From contig NZ_JAHYSG010000204.1 in NCBI RefSeq assembly GCF_022095675.1, positions 1 to 10,376 on the forward strand: 10,376 nucleotides of DNA. The letters run 5' to 3'. Of this stretch, positions 1 through 6,127 are shown piece by piece; the stretch's first letter is position 1, and each line of letters starts with the position of its first letter. A program made the position numbers and the translations under genes. The notes under the pieces were generated by a model. The model ran no database searches and was not told the origin of the DNA. It saw nothing but the letters and a program-made list of their open reading frames with translations. This DNA comes from Dactylosporangium sp. AC04546 (GTDB lineage Bacteria; Actinomycetota; Actinomycetes; Mycobacteriales; Micromonosporaceae).

Positions 1-149
1 CAGCTCCCCGCCCGCGGCAGCAGCCAGAGGTCGAGCCGCTGCCCACCGGCGGTGCCGACCAGCACGAGGTACACCACCCAGCCCGCGACCGACATCCCGG
101 CCCCGGCGACAAACAGCCGCCGCGCCGCCCCCGGCAACCCCCGATCCAT
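1..149 (-). CDS. N-terminal part of a membrane protein, possibly PAP2-family phosphatase (cut by window edge)
   Basis: The first 49 codons of a minus-strand gene that runs off the left edge. The start is an ATG at 149; the frame stays open upstream to a TGA near 207 but offers no better start. The short N-terminus is arginine-rich and is followed by one hydrophobic segment at about residues 12-33, then the motif GTAGGQRLDLWLLP. A transmembrane helix followed by a 'T-x-x-GQR-x-D' stretch resembles the opening of actinobacterial PAP2-type lipid phosphatases. The catalytic motifs would lie outside the window, so the family is only a guess. It is divergent from the DUF1801 gene, with 87 bp between the starts. 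That a membrane protein starts here is fairly safe; its function is not. Confidence 0.5.
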   Translation of the reverse strand, partial: MDRGLPGAARRLFVAGAGMSVAGWVVYLVLVGTAGGQRLDLWLLPRAGS

Positions 150-201
150 CAGCCCGATGCTCGGCCCCGGATGTCCCCGGCGCGTCCGCGCAATGTCATG
201 G

Positions 202-229
202 TTGTGTCACAGCCCTCCCGTGTTACGCA
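202..229 (+). promoter_or_regulatory. Weak promoter for the DUF1801 gene (leaderless)
   Basis: A -35-like TTGTGT (202-207) and a -10-like TACGCA (224-229) are separated by 16 bp. Transcription would begin at about 236-237, on the ATG itself. No Shine-Dalgarno sequence precedes the ATG. The hexamers match the consensus poorly, so the support comes mainly from their position. Confidence 0.35.
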
Positions 230-236
230 TGAGTGC

Positions 237-644
237 ATGACATACGTCGTGGACCCGCGCGTCGACGCGTACATCGACGCGCTCCCCGAGTGGCAGCAGG
301 TCGTCTGCCGCGAGGTGCGCGACCTCGCCCACGCCGCCGACCCGGAGGTCGTCGAGACCATCAAGCGCACCGTCCAGCCCTACTTCGTGCTGAACGGCAA
401 CATCTGCGCCCTGCTGGCGGCGAAGACCCACGTGAACGTCTTCCTCTACGACGGCGGCATCGTCCCCGACCCGCAGGGCATCATCACCGCCGGCCACGAC
501 AACCAGACGGCCCGCACGGTCGCCGTCCACCAGGGCGGGCAGGTCCCGGCCGAGCCGCTGCTGGCCATGTTCCGCCAGATCATCGCCGACAACCGGGCGG
601 GCGGCTGGCGGAAGCTCAAGCAGAGCCGTCAGTCGAAGTCGTAG
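237..644 (+). CDS. DUF1801 (YdhG-like) domain protein
   Basis: A 135-aa soluble protein that looks like a single DUF1801 domain. This small alpha/beta fold is found in YdhG-type proteins and its biochemical role is poorly defined; some members are annotated as iron-chaperone-like by similarity. Recognisable features are an N-terminal 'YIDALPEWQQVVCREVRDL' helix, then 'EVVETIKRTVQPYFVLNGNIC', and a central strand-rich 'HVNVFLYDGG' segment. The lysine-rich C-terminus (WRKLKQSRQSKS) is typical of the family. I prefer the ATG at 237 over an in-frame ATG at 171: the extra 22 residues are unlike the family, and a -10-like TACGCA (224-229) ends 7 nt before 237. Its last 16 bases overlap the 3' end of the convergent macro-domain gene. 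No signal peptide or membrane segment is present. Confidence 0.8.
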   Translation: MTYVVDPRVDAYIDALPEWQQVVCREVRDLAHAADPEVVETIKRTVQPYFVLNGNICALLAAKTHVNVFLYDGGIVPDPQGIITAGHDNQTARTVAVHQGGQVPAEPLLAMFRQIIADNRAGGWRKLKQSRQSKS

Positions 645-1099
645 ACCGTCACCGGGATCCCCCGATCGGTGAGCTGCTCGGTGATCAGCGGCTCGATGCG
701 CTCCCAGCGCCCGCCCGCCAGCCCGCACCCGATGCGCGGCATGTGCACCGACGCCCGTAACGCCTCGGCCTCCGGGGCCAGGCGGGCCAGGCAGGTCGCC
801 ACCGCCTCGTAGCGGATCGGCGGGCCCGACGAGCCGGTCTTTATGCCGTGCTGGCCGATCATGTTGGCCACCCAGATGTCCCGGCGGACCTGGACCACGC
901 GGATCGCGCCCAGGCCGAAGTCGTTGCGGGCCCGGTGGCGGTGCCAGTCACGGTAGTCGTGCTCCGGCTCGGGCCAGCGGCGTGAGATCGCCACGACGAA
1001 GCCCTTGCCCCAGCCGCCCAGGTCGTTGCAGATGTGGGCGATGATCTTCGGGCCGGCCGCCTGGGGGTTGGTCGCGTCCCCCCGCACATACGAAATCAC
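629..1099 (-). CDS. Macro-domain protein (ADP-ribose binding / de-ADP-ribosylation)
   Basis: A 156-aa protein made of one macro domain. It opens with 'YVRGDATNP' (residues 4-12), continues with 'IAHICNDLGGWGKGFVVAIS' (20-39), and has a late 'RIGCGLAGGRWERIEPLI' (about 122-139). These are the ADP-ribose-pocket elements of the Poa1p/TARG1-like branch. Characterised members hydrolyse ADP-ribose-1''-phosphate or remove ADP-ribose from proteins or nucleic acids; which applies here cannot be read from sequence. Residues N25, D26 and the glycine-rich loop 28-33 are intact. The start is GTG at 1099, preceded by a -10-like GATGCT (1111-1106) ending 6 nt upstream and by no Shine-Dalgarno sequence. It follows the C39-like peptidase gene by 33 nt on the same strand, and may also be cotranscribed with it. 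Its 3' end overlaps the DUF1801 gene. Confidence 0.85.
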   Translation of the reverse strand: MISYVRGDATNPQAAGPKIIAHICNDLGGWGKGFVVAISRRWPEPEHDYRDWHRHRARNDFGLGAIRVVQVRRDIWVANMIGQHGIKTGSSGPPIRYEAVATCLARLAPEAEALRASVHMPRIGCGLAGGRWERIEPLITEQLTDRGIPVTVYDFD

Positions 1100-1132
1100 G
1101 CCCGCAGCATCGCACCGGGGTACGACAAAATC

Positions 1133-1621
1133 TCACGCCGCGGGCAGGACCACCGCGAACGGACGCGGGAAGCCCACCCCGGACATCCGATGGGCGTGCA
1201 GGTCGGCGAGCGGGACCTGGACCACGCGGCCCGGGCCGGGGTTGTAACAGGACAGCACGCCGTCCGTGTGGCCGACGATGAGCACCCAGTGGCGGGGGAC
1301 GACCTGGCCGACCAGCAGGGGCACCGGCCAGCCCGACTCGACGGCGGCGATGACGTCACCGAGGTCGCGGCGGACCCGGTGCCAGCGGTAACGGGTGTCC
1401 AGCGCCGCGGCGTGGCGGTTGATCACCGCGGCCACGCCCCACGGGGTTGTGCCCAGCTTGCGGGGCCAGAGCAGGTTGGCCGCCCGGTGGATGCGGTGCT
1501 GCTCGGAGGCCGGGTCGCCGAGCGAGGACGCATAGAAGGGGTCGAGCGTGGCGGAGGCCACCATGGCGACCGTGGGACCGCAGGTGAAGCCGTCCGTCTG
1601 CCGGATCCCGTGCAAATCCAT
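1133..1621 (-). CDS. C39-like (papain-fold) cysteine peptidase, cytoplasmic
   Basis: A 162-aa protein resembling peptidase C39-like domains. Visible active-site elements are an N-terminal Gln (Q8) and Cys (C14) in 'RQTDGFTCGPTVAM', a His (H111) in 'PRHWVLIVG', and an Asn (N127) in 'CYNPGPG'. Q/C/H/N in this order fits an intact papain-like catalytic set. There is no signal peptide, transporter domain or pro-region, so it would act in the cytoplasm or be a stand-alone domain. C39 domains in ABC exporters cleave double-glycine leaders, but no transporter or leader peptide gene is nearby and the substrate is unknown. The ATG at 1621 is chosen because it places Q8/C14 near the N-terminus as usual. 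A GTG about 30 codons upstream would add a low-complexity extension. It lies between csoR (107 nt upstream) and the macro gene (33 nt downstream). Confidence 0.72.
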   Translation of the reverse strand: MDLHGIRQTDGFTCGPTVAMVASATLDPFYASSLGDPASEQHRIHRAANLLWPRKLGTTPWGVAAVINRHAAALDTRYRWHRVRRDLGDVIAAVESGWPVPLLVGQVVPRHWVLIVGHTDGVLSCYNPGPGRVVQVPLADLHAHRMSGVGFPRPFAVVLPAA

Positions 1622-1678
1622 GGTGGCCCCCAGAAGCTCAGGCCGCCCGCGACGAGCCGCGCTGGCCGGCTTCGTGGA

Positions 1679-1707
1679 ACTGTATGGCACACCGACGTCC
1701 GTGCCGA
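1679..1707 (-). promoter_or_regulatory. Candidate promoter for the C39-like peptidase (and macro) genes
   Basis: On the minus strand, TCGGCA (1707-1702) and TACAGT (1684-1679) are separated by 17 bp. Each matches the housekeeping consensus at four of six positions. Transcription would start near 1672, giving a leader of about 50 nt before the ATG at 1621. The leader carries a G-run (1631-1627) but no good Shine-Dalgarno sequence. Confidence 0.4.
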
Positions 1708-1728
1708 AAAAGACGGCGCCGCGAATGA

Positions 1729-2022
1729 TCAGCCGCGACGCAGCAGCCGGCCCACGGCCGCCATCATCTCGGCGGTCATCTCGTCGGCCTTGCCCTCCTC
1801 GGCGCCGTGCCGCATACAGTGCCGGGCGTGGTCGTCGAGCAGGCCGAGGGCGACCTTGTCGAGGGCGGCCTGGATCGCGCTGATCTGGGTCAGCACGTCG
1901 ATGCAGTACCGGTCCTCCTCGACCATCTTCTCCACCCCGCGCACCTGTCCCTCGATACGCTTGAGGCGGCTCTGGAGCTGGTCCTTCGTGGCGGTGTACC
2001 CGCGCGGCACGGCGGTCGTCAT
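1729..2022 (-). CDS. csoR: CsoR-type copper-sensing transcriptional repressor
   Basis: A 97-aa all-helical protein of the CsoR/RcnR family (DUF156). It has the family opening 'QLQSRLKRIEGQVRGVEKMVEEDRYCIDVLTQISAIQAAL'-type helix. The Cu(I) ligand set of true CsoR is present as C40, H65 and C69, with the spacing of the Mycobacterium tuberculosis protein (25 and 4 residues). The second-shell Tyr and Glu also align (Y39, E85). Family members bind DNA as tetramers without Cu(I) and release it on Cu(I) binding. The start is ATG at 2022, 7 nt after a -10 TATGCT (2035-2030), so the mRNA should be leaderless. A G/C palindrome lies over the -35 position, consistent with autoregulation. No copper exporter (copA) or chaperone (copZ) gene is adjacent, unlike the common arrangement. 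Upstream of it runs the divergent GGDEF-EAL gene. Confidence 0.92.
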   Translation of the reverse strand: MTTAVPRGYTATKDQLQSRLKRIEGQVRGVEKMVEEDRYCIDVLTQISAIQAALDKVALGLLDDHARHCMRHGAEEGKADEMTAEMMAAVGRLLRRG

Positions 2023-2029
2023 GCGATCC

Positions 2030-2058
2030 AGCATACCTTCGGCACGATAAACCCCCAG
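2030..2058 (-). promoter_or_regulatory. csoR promoter (leaderless)
   Basis: The -10 is TATGCT (2035-2030), with 17 bp to the -35 position at 2058-2053. There the sequence is CTGGGG, inside the CsoR-type palindrome. The first transcribed base would be at or next to the ATG at 2022. The poor -35 is usual for a promoter whose -35 region doubles as an operator. Confidence 0.55.
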
Positions 2059-2063
2059 GGGGT
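2051..2063. promoter_or_regulatory. Candidate CsoR operator
   Basis: A perfect 13-bp palindrome, ACCCCC-A-GGGGGT, centred at 2057. It has the A/TACCCC...GGGGT form known for CsoR operators. It covers the -35 position of csoR and ends one base before the ATG at 2064 of the divergent GGDEF-EAL gene. CsoR bound here should block its own promoter and could also affect the divergent gene. Confidence 0.7.
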
Positions 2064-4322
2064 ATGAATCGCCCGGTCGCGGCCACAACGCTCAACCCGG
2101 GTGGGGCCGCTGCCGATAACGTACCCGTGGGGGTGCGCGCCTGGTGGTTGATCGGTGGCCTGCTGGTGGCCGCCTACCCCCTGCTGCCGCGCGACGCCCT
2201 CGGCACGGCGCTCGTGTACGAGATCGCCGGCCTGGTCATGGTCCTCACCGTGCTCGCCGGCGTTCGCCGGCACGCGCCCGAGCGGCCCGCCGTGTGGTAC
2301 TGGCTGGCGGCCGGCCTGGGCGTCTGGGCGACCGGCCACGCCGTCCACGACGTCAGCGGGCAGCTGCTCGGTCACCGGCCCGCCTTCCCGGCGCCGGCCG
2401 ACGCGTTCCTGCTGGTCGCGCACGGGCTGATCGCCGTGGGGCTGTGGCGGCTGGTGCGGTCGCAGAAGGGCGTCGTCGACGCCTGCATCATCGCCGCCGG
2501 CGCCGGCCTGCTGTTCTTCGTCCTCGTCGTGCAGCCCGTCGCCCGCTTCGAGGACAGCACCGTGCCGCGCCGGGTGTTCATGATCGCCTACCCGGCGGCG
2601 AACGTGCTGCTCATGGTGCTGCTCGCCCGCCTGCTCGGCGCCCGGGCGGTCCGCACGCCGAGCCTGCGGCTGCTGGTCGCCGCGGTCGTGCTCATCGTCG
2701 TCGCCGACGCCGCGACCTCGGTGCTCGCGTACCGCCTCAGCGACCCGCGGGCCGTCGCGCACGTCGGCTGGCTGCTGGCCGGCCTCTGCCTCGGCGCCGC
2801 CGCGCTGCACCCGTCGATGCGGTCGGCGGGCGGGCCCGCCGGCGAGGCCGCGTCGGGCCTGACCCGGTGGCGGCTGGCGGTACTGGCGGCCAGCTCGCTC
2901 ATCGCCCCGGCGCTGCTGCTGGTGCAGGGCGCGGCCGGCGCCGCCATCGACTGGCTCGCCATCGGCGTCGTCGCGGTCGTCCTGTTCGTCCTGGTCGTGG
3001 TACGGATGGCCGGTCTGGTCGGGCAGGTCCGGACGCAGGCCGACCAGCTCAGCGAGCTGGCCATGCGCGACGACCTCACCGGCCTGCCGAACCGCCGCCT
3101 GCTCGAGGAGCTGATCCGCGACGAGCTCGACGCGGGCGCCGGGCTCCAGGTCGCCTTCATCGACCTCGACGAGTTCAAACGGATCAACGACGGGCTCGGC
3201 CACGCCGTCGGCGACCAGCTGCTCGTGGCGGTCGGCAAGCGCCTCGGCGGCGTCCTGCGCTCCGGCGACGTGGTGGTCCGCCTCGGCGGCGACGAGTTCG
3301 CCGTCCTCATGCCCGGCACCGGCCCGACCGCGGCCGACGCCCTGGTCACGGAGCTGGCGGCGGCGCTGGAGCAGCCGGTCTTCGCCGGCGAGCACCACCT
3401 GCTCGTCCAGGCGAGCATCGGCGTCGCCGACGCCGCCGGCACCCGCGACCCGTTCGAGGTGCTGCGCCGCGCCGACGTGGCGATGTACGCCGCCAAGGAG
3501 AGCAGCGGCCACCAGGAGCGCTTCCGGCCGGAGCTGGACCAGCGCGCGGCCGAGCACGCCCGGCTCGGCGCGCAGCTGCGCGAGGCGCTCGACCAGGGCC
3601 AGTTCCAGCTGGTGTACCAGCCCATCGTCGCGCTGCCCGACGGGCGCGTCGCCGGCGTCGAGGCCCTGATCCGGTGGCACCACCCGGCCCTGGGCTTCAT
3701 GAGCCCGGCCGACTTCATCCCGGTCGCCGAGCGCAACGGCCAGATCGTCGAGCTCGGCGCGTGGATCCTGCTGGAGGCGTGCTCCCAGGCGGCGACCTGG
3801 TTCGCCACCCTCGGCGACGCGGCGCCCGGCAAGGTGAGCGTCAACGTGTCCGCCCGGCAGCTGGCCGAGCCCGACTTCGCCGAGGTGGTGGCCGCGGTAC
3901 TGGCGGCGACCGGACTGCCCGCCGAGCGCCTCGCGATCGAGGTGACCGAGACGGCGGTCTTCGGCGGCGGCCGCGCGATCGAGGCCCTCGACGCCGTCCA
4001 CGCGCTCGGCGTGCGCATCGCGCTGGACGACTTCGGCACCGGCCACTCGTCGCTGGGCCTGCTCCAGACCTGCCCGGTCGACATCCTCAAGGTCGACAAG
4101 TCGTTCGTCGACAACATCACGATGGCCGGCCGCCACTCGGTGATCGCGACCGCACTGATCAACGTCAGCGACGGCCTCAACCTGGAGGCCATCGCCGAGG
4201 GCGTCGAGACCGCCGAGCAGGCCCAGGAGCTGTACCGCCTCGGCTACCGCTTCGCCCAGGGCTACCACTTCGGCCGCCCGGTCGCGGAGCCCCGCTTCGC
4301 GCTGGAGTCCGCCGCGGCTTAG
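2064..4322 (+). CDS. Membrane GGDEF-EAL protein (bifunctional c-di-GMP cyclase/phosphodiesterase)
   Basis: A 752-aa inner-membrane protein. About ten hydrophobic segments (residues 27-318) form a sensor-like membrane region, followed by a short helix, a GGDEF domain (about 325-485) and an EAL domain (about 500-745). The cyclase motif is intact (RLGGDEF, GGDEF at 408-412), and the inhibitory RxxD site lies five residues upstream (R399-D402). The EAL domain keeps E533-A534-L535, N594, E626, E629, D655-D656-F657-G658, K676 and E712/E715. Both domains therefore look catalytically competent, able to make c-di-GMP from GTP and hydrolyse it to pGpG. The start is uncertain. ATG 2064 abuts the CsoR-type operator; GTG 2127 or GTG 2133 would remove a non-hydrophobic 21-23-residue tail and lie just after a -10-like TAACGT (2117-2122). 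Its stop codon overlaps the thymidine kinase stop. No adjacent gene identifies the signal it senses. Confidence 0.93.
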   Translation: MNRPVAATTLNPGGAAADNVPVGVRAWWLIGGLLVAAYPLLPRDALGTALVYEIAGLVMVLTVLAGVRRHAPERPAVWYWLAAGLGVWATGHAVHDVSGQLLGHRPAFPAPADAFLLVAHGLIAVGLWRLVRSQKGVVDACIIAAGAGLLFFVLVVQPVARFEDSTVPRRVFMIAYPAANVLLMVLLARLLGARAVRTPSLRLLVAAVVLIVVADAATSVLAYRLSDPRAVAHVGWLLAGLCLGAAALHPSMRSAGGPAGEAASGLTRWRLAVLAASSLIAPALLLVQGAAGAAIDWLAIGVVAVVLFVLVVVRMAGLVGQVRTQADQLSELAMRDDLTGLPNRRLLEELIRDELDAGAGLQVAFIDLDEFKRINDGLGHAVGDQLLVAVGKRLGGVLRSGDVVVRLGGDEFAVLMPGTGPTAADALVTELAAALEQPVFAGEHHLLVQASIGVADAAGTRDPFEVLRRADVAMYAAKESSGHQERFRPELDQRAAEHARLGAQLREALDQGQFQLVYQPIVALPDGRVAGVEALIRWHHPALGFMSPADFIPVAERNGQIVELGAWILLEACSQAATWFATLGDAAPGKVSVNVSARQLAEPDFAEVVAAVLAATGLPAERLAIEVTETAVFGGGRAIEALDAVHALGVRIALDDFGTGHSSLGLLQTCPVDILKVDKSFVDNITMAGRHSVIATALINVSDGLNLEAIAEGVETAEQAQELYRLGYRFAQGYHFGRPVAEPRFALESAAA

Positions 4323-4903
4323 GACAACGCCTGGCGCGGGAGCGGCACCGCACGGGGGAGGACGACGCAGGTGCGGCAGCGGGCCTCGTAGGTGTAGGTG
4401 CCGTCGTCCGGCAGGGCCGTCGACGGGGCCAGCTCGCGCAGGAACGGCTCGCCGTGCTCCAGGACCTGGGTGTACACGGCCGTGAAGCCGCGGCACCGGT
4501 CGCAGACCGCGCGGCGGTACGTCACGCTGGCCGGGCCGAGCTCCAGCAGCGCGCGCACCGGCGCGAACAGCTCCCCGCGGTGATCGAGGTCGATGCCGGC
4601 CGCGACCACCCGGGTGCCCCGGGCGAGCAGCACCCGCACGACCTCCATGTCGGCCAGCGCGAACATGTGCACCTCGTCGATGCCGACCACGTCGAGCTCC
4701 TCGTCGAGGGCGGTGGCCAGCGACGTGGTCTTGACCGTGGCGAGGGCGGCGCCGCTGCGCGAGACGACCCCGGCGTCGCGCACGTGCCGGGCGCTCTGGA
4801 ACACGCGGTGGCGCGCGTCGGTGTACTGCAGCGGCGACAGCATGCTCACCAGCTCCAGCGACTTGCCGCTCTTCATCGGGCCCAGGATGACGGTCAGATC
4901 CAC
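4319..4903 (-). CDS. tdk: Type II thymidine kinase
   Basis: A 194-aa protein that phosphorylates thymidine to dTMP with ATP in the nucleotide salvage pathway. It has a P-loop (GPMKSGKS, residues 8-15), a Walker B/catalytic segment (GIDEVHMF, D76-E77), and the 'GIDLDHRGELF' segment (103-113) matching the family's G-x-D-x-D-x-RG-x-x-F. Two CxxC pairs (C134/C137 and C176/C179) form the structural zinc site, and Y172 precedes the second pair. Two differences from textbook members are visible: H79 where most have Gln in DE-x-Q-F, and 'YTQVL' where the family usually has an Arg after TQ/TK. An in-frame GTG at 4912 would overlap the -10, so I choose GTG 4903, which lies 7 nt after TAGCGT and fits a leaderless start. 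It is convergent with the GGDEF-EAL gene and divergent from the small exported-protein gene. Confidence 0.85.
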   Translation of the reverse strand: MDLTVILGPMKSGKSLELVSMLSPLQYTDARHRVFQSARHVRDAGVVSRSGAALATVKTTSLATALDEELDVVGIDEVHMFALADMEVVRVLLARGTRVVAAGIDLDHRGELFAPVRALLELGPASVTYRRAVCDRCRGFTAVYTQVLEHGEPFLRELAPSTALPDDGTYTYEARCRTCVVLPRAVPLPRQALS

Positions 4904-4910
4904 GGGCGAC

Positions 4911-4939
4911 ACGCTACCGGTTCGCCGCCGCCCGTTCAG
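4911..4939 (-). promoter_or_regulatory. tdk promoter (leaderless, GTG start)
   Basis: On the minus strand, CTGAAC (4939-4934), a 17-bp spacer and TAGCGT (4916-4911) are followed after 7 nt by the GTG at 4903. There is no Shine-Dalgarno sequence. The geometry supports translation from the 5' end of the mRNA. Confidence 0.5.
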
Positions 4940-4940
4940 C

Positions 4941-4956
4941 CGTGTGACATCTCACG
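4941..4956. promoter_or_regulatory. Imperfect palindrome between two divergent promoters (candidate operator)
   Basis: The sequence CGTGTGACATCTCACG is symmetric at six of eight base pairs (CGTGnGAnnTCnCACG). It lies about 45 bp upstream of the predicted tdk start of transcription and about 58 bp upstream of that of the exported-protein gene. It resembles a Crp-type site but with a shorter centre (TGTGA-N4-TCACG instead of N6). No regulator is assigned. Confidence 0.3.
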
Positions 4957-4971
4957 ATGGGGGTCGCCCGG

Positions 4972-5000
4972 TTGCGACCTTCGCGCGGAAGCGGCATGTT
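4972..5000 (+). promoter_or_regulatory. Promoter of the small exported-protein gene (leaderless)
   Basis: TTGCGA (4972-4977), a 17-bp spacer and CATGTT (4995-5000) are followed after 6 nt by the ATG at 5007. The GGAG at 5001-5004 is only 2 nt from the ATG, too close to act as a normal ribosome binding site. Confidence 0.55.
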
Positions 5001-5006
5001 GGAGTC

Positions 5007-5300
5007 ATGCCCGTCGCTCGGCCACGCAGCCCCCTGCGCCGTGGCGTCCGACGGCTCGGGCTCGCGATCTGTGCCCTCATCCTCGGCGCCGGGTTCACCC
5101 CCGCGCCGCCGTCCACAGTAGAGTCCCTACCGGCCCGGATCGTCCTCGCGCACCGGTCCACTGTGGAGCCGCCGGTCGCGGATCCGACGGTCGAGGAGGT
5201 CCAGCCGCGGCCCGTGCCCGTGCGGTACGAGCAGCTCATCCCCGGCGGCCGCCCGGTCGGCGCCGTCGCCGGTCGCGCACCACCCGGCACCTCGGCGTAG
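5007..5300 (+). CDS. Small exported or membrane-anchored protein of unknown function
   Basis: A 97-aa protein I do not recognise. Residues 1-16 carry six arginines. A hydrophobic stretch follows (LGLAICALILGAGF, about 17-30) and then 'TPAPPS', together a plausible Sec signal peptide or N-terminal anchor. The remaining 60 or so residues are rich in Pro, Val and Arg with no cysteine and look largely unstructured, ending 'VAGRAPPGTSA'. The start at 5007 is supported by a promoter whose -10 ends 6 nt upstream. It is followed after 43 nt by the coiled-coil membrane-protein gene on the same strand, so the two may be one transcript. Codon use looks like the neighbours. The evidence for a real gene is the signal-peptide-like N-terminus plus the promoter; I have no homology to cite. 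Confidence 0.6.
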   Translation: MPVARPRSPLRRGVRRLGLAICALILGAGFTPAPPSTVESLPARIVLAHRSTVEPPVADPTVEEVQPRPVPVRYEQLIPGGRPVGAVAGRAPPGTSA

Positions 5301-5343
5301 TCGACGACTCCCCCTCCGGTTCGACCCCTCGAAGGTGCTCTGC

Positions 5344-6090
5344 ATGGACTTCTCCCAGGGAATGGGTCAGGCGCTGGCCATCTGGCTGGCGCTGCTGGCC
5401 GCCGTCCTGGTCACGTTCCTCATCCTGACCCTGCTGTCCCGCCGTGGCCACGGCGGCCCGTCCTGGTGGGCGCGGCTGCGCAAGGCCGTGCGCGACCCTG
5501 AGGCGGCCAAGGAGCGCCAGGCCAAGGCTGAGCGCAGCGCCGCCGCGATCGCCGAGCTGGAGCGGTACACGGAGGAGGTCGCCGTCGCCGCCGGGCGCGC
5601 GACGGTGATGGCCGATCGGCGCCGCGGCGAGTGGGAGGCGGCCCAGCGCACCCAGGAGGCCGCCTGGCGGGCCTTCGAGCAGACCGAGGCGGGCGTGCGC
5701 CGGCTGCGGCAGGCCAGCGCGTTCCCGCTGGTCGAGGACGACCCGGCGATCCGGCGGCGGCACCTGGTGCGCATCGTCAACCAGGCGCACGAGCGCGGCG
5801 AGATCTCGGCGGTCCAGCTCGCCGACGCCCTCATGGGCCGGCACGGGTGGGACCCGGCCGCGCACCCGTTCGAGCAGGAGCTCACGCTGCGCAAGATGAT
5901 CCGCGACCGGAAGTTCCAGGCGTACCAGGAGGCGTCGGAGATCGAGCGGATCGCGGCCAAGGCCGCCGACCTCGCGATGGCGGCCAAGCGCAGCCTCGAC
6001 GACGAGGCGTTCGACGCGCAGCTGCGGCTGCGTAAGGCGACCCGGCCGGAGGTGCCGGCCCCGTCGTTGCGCACCGTTCCCGTCCGGTAG
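5344..6090 (+). CDS. N-terminally membrane-anchored coiled-coil protein, unknown function
   Basis: A 248-aa protein with one strong transmembrane helix at about residues 9-31 (ALAIWLALLAAVLVTFLILTLL). Arginines and a 'GPSWWARLRK' juxtamembrane segment follow. By the positive-inside rule the bulk should be cytoplasmic. Residues 51-121 are an Ala/Glu/Arg-rich helix with coiled-coil character. Next comes a compact segment (about 125-185: 'FPLVEDDPAIRRRHLVRIVNQAHERG' and 'LADALMGRHGWDPAAHPFEQELTLRKMI'), then a second charged helix to about residue 235. No enzyme motif is visible. The ATG at 5344 is preceded by GAAGG (5331-5335) at 8 nt, one of the few usable Shine-Dalgarno sequences here, so I reject the GTG three codons earlier. 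It sits between the small exported protein and an orphan response regulator; a structural or scaffold role at the membrane is only inference. Confidence 0.75.
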   Translation: MDFSQGMGQALAIWLALLAAVLVTFLILTLLSRRGHGGPSWWARLRKAVRDPEAAKERQAKAERSAAAIAELERYTEEVAVAAGRATVMADRRRGEWEAAQRTQEAAWRAFEQTEAGVRRLRQASAFPLVEDDPAIRRRHLVRIVNQAHERGEISAVQLADALMGRHGWDPAAHPFEQELTLRKMIRDRKFQAYQEASEIERIAAKAADLAMAAKRSLDDEAFDAQLRLRKATRPEVPAPSLRTVPVR

Positions 6091-6111
6091 CCGGGCGTCG
6101 AAAAACTTGTC

Positions 6112-6127
6112 GGCATGAAAGCATGCC
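6112..6127 (+). promoter_or_regulatory. Short inverted repeat over the response-regulator start codon
   Basis: GGCATG-AAAG-CATGCC is a perfect 6-bp stem with a 4-nt loop. The right arm contains the predicted ATG start (6123-6125), and the left arm contains an out-of-frame ATG (6115-6117). It could be a hairpin hiding the start codon or a protein-binding site. With so short a stem, chance is possible. Confidence 0.3.

Noticed and set aside
2019..4496. Very long open frame on the minus strand (over 800 codons) and one over 1000 codons on the plus strand at 2144-5428
   Set aside because: Both are shadow frames of the GGDEF-EAL gene and neighbours. Their translations are Arg/Ala/Gly/Asp-rich low complexity without motifs, as expected opposite or beside high-GC genes.
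4912..4914. GTG at 4912 as start of thymidine kinase
   Set aside because: It overlaps the -10 TAGCGT of the likely promoter, and GTG 4903 fits the leaderless spacing and the family N-terminus.
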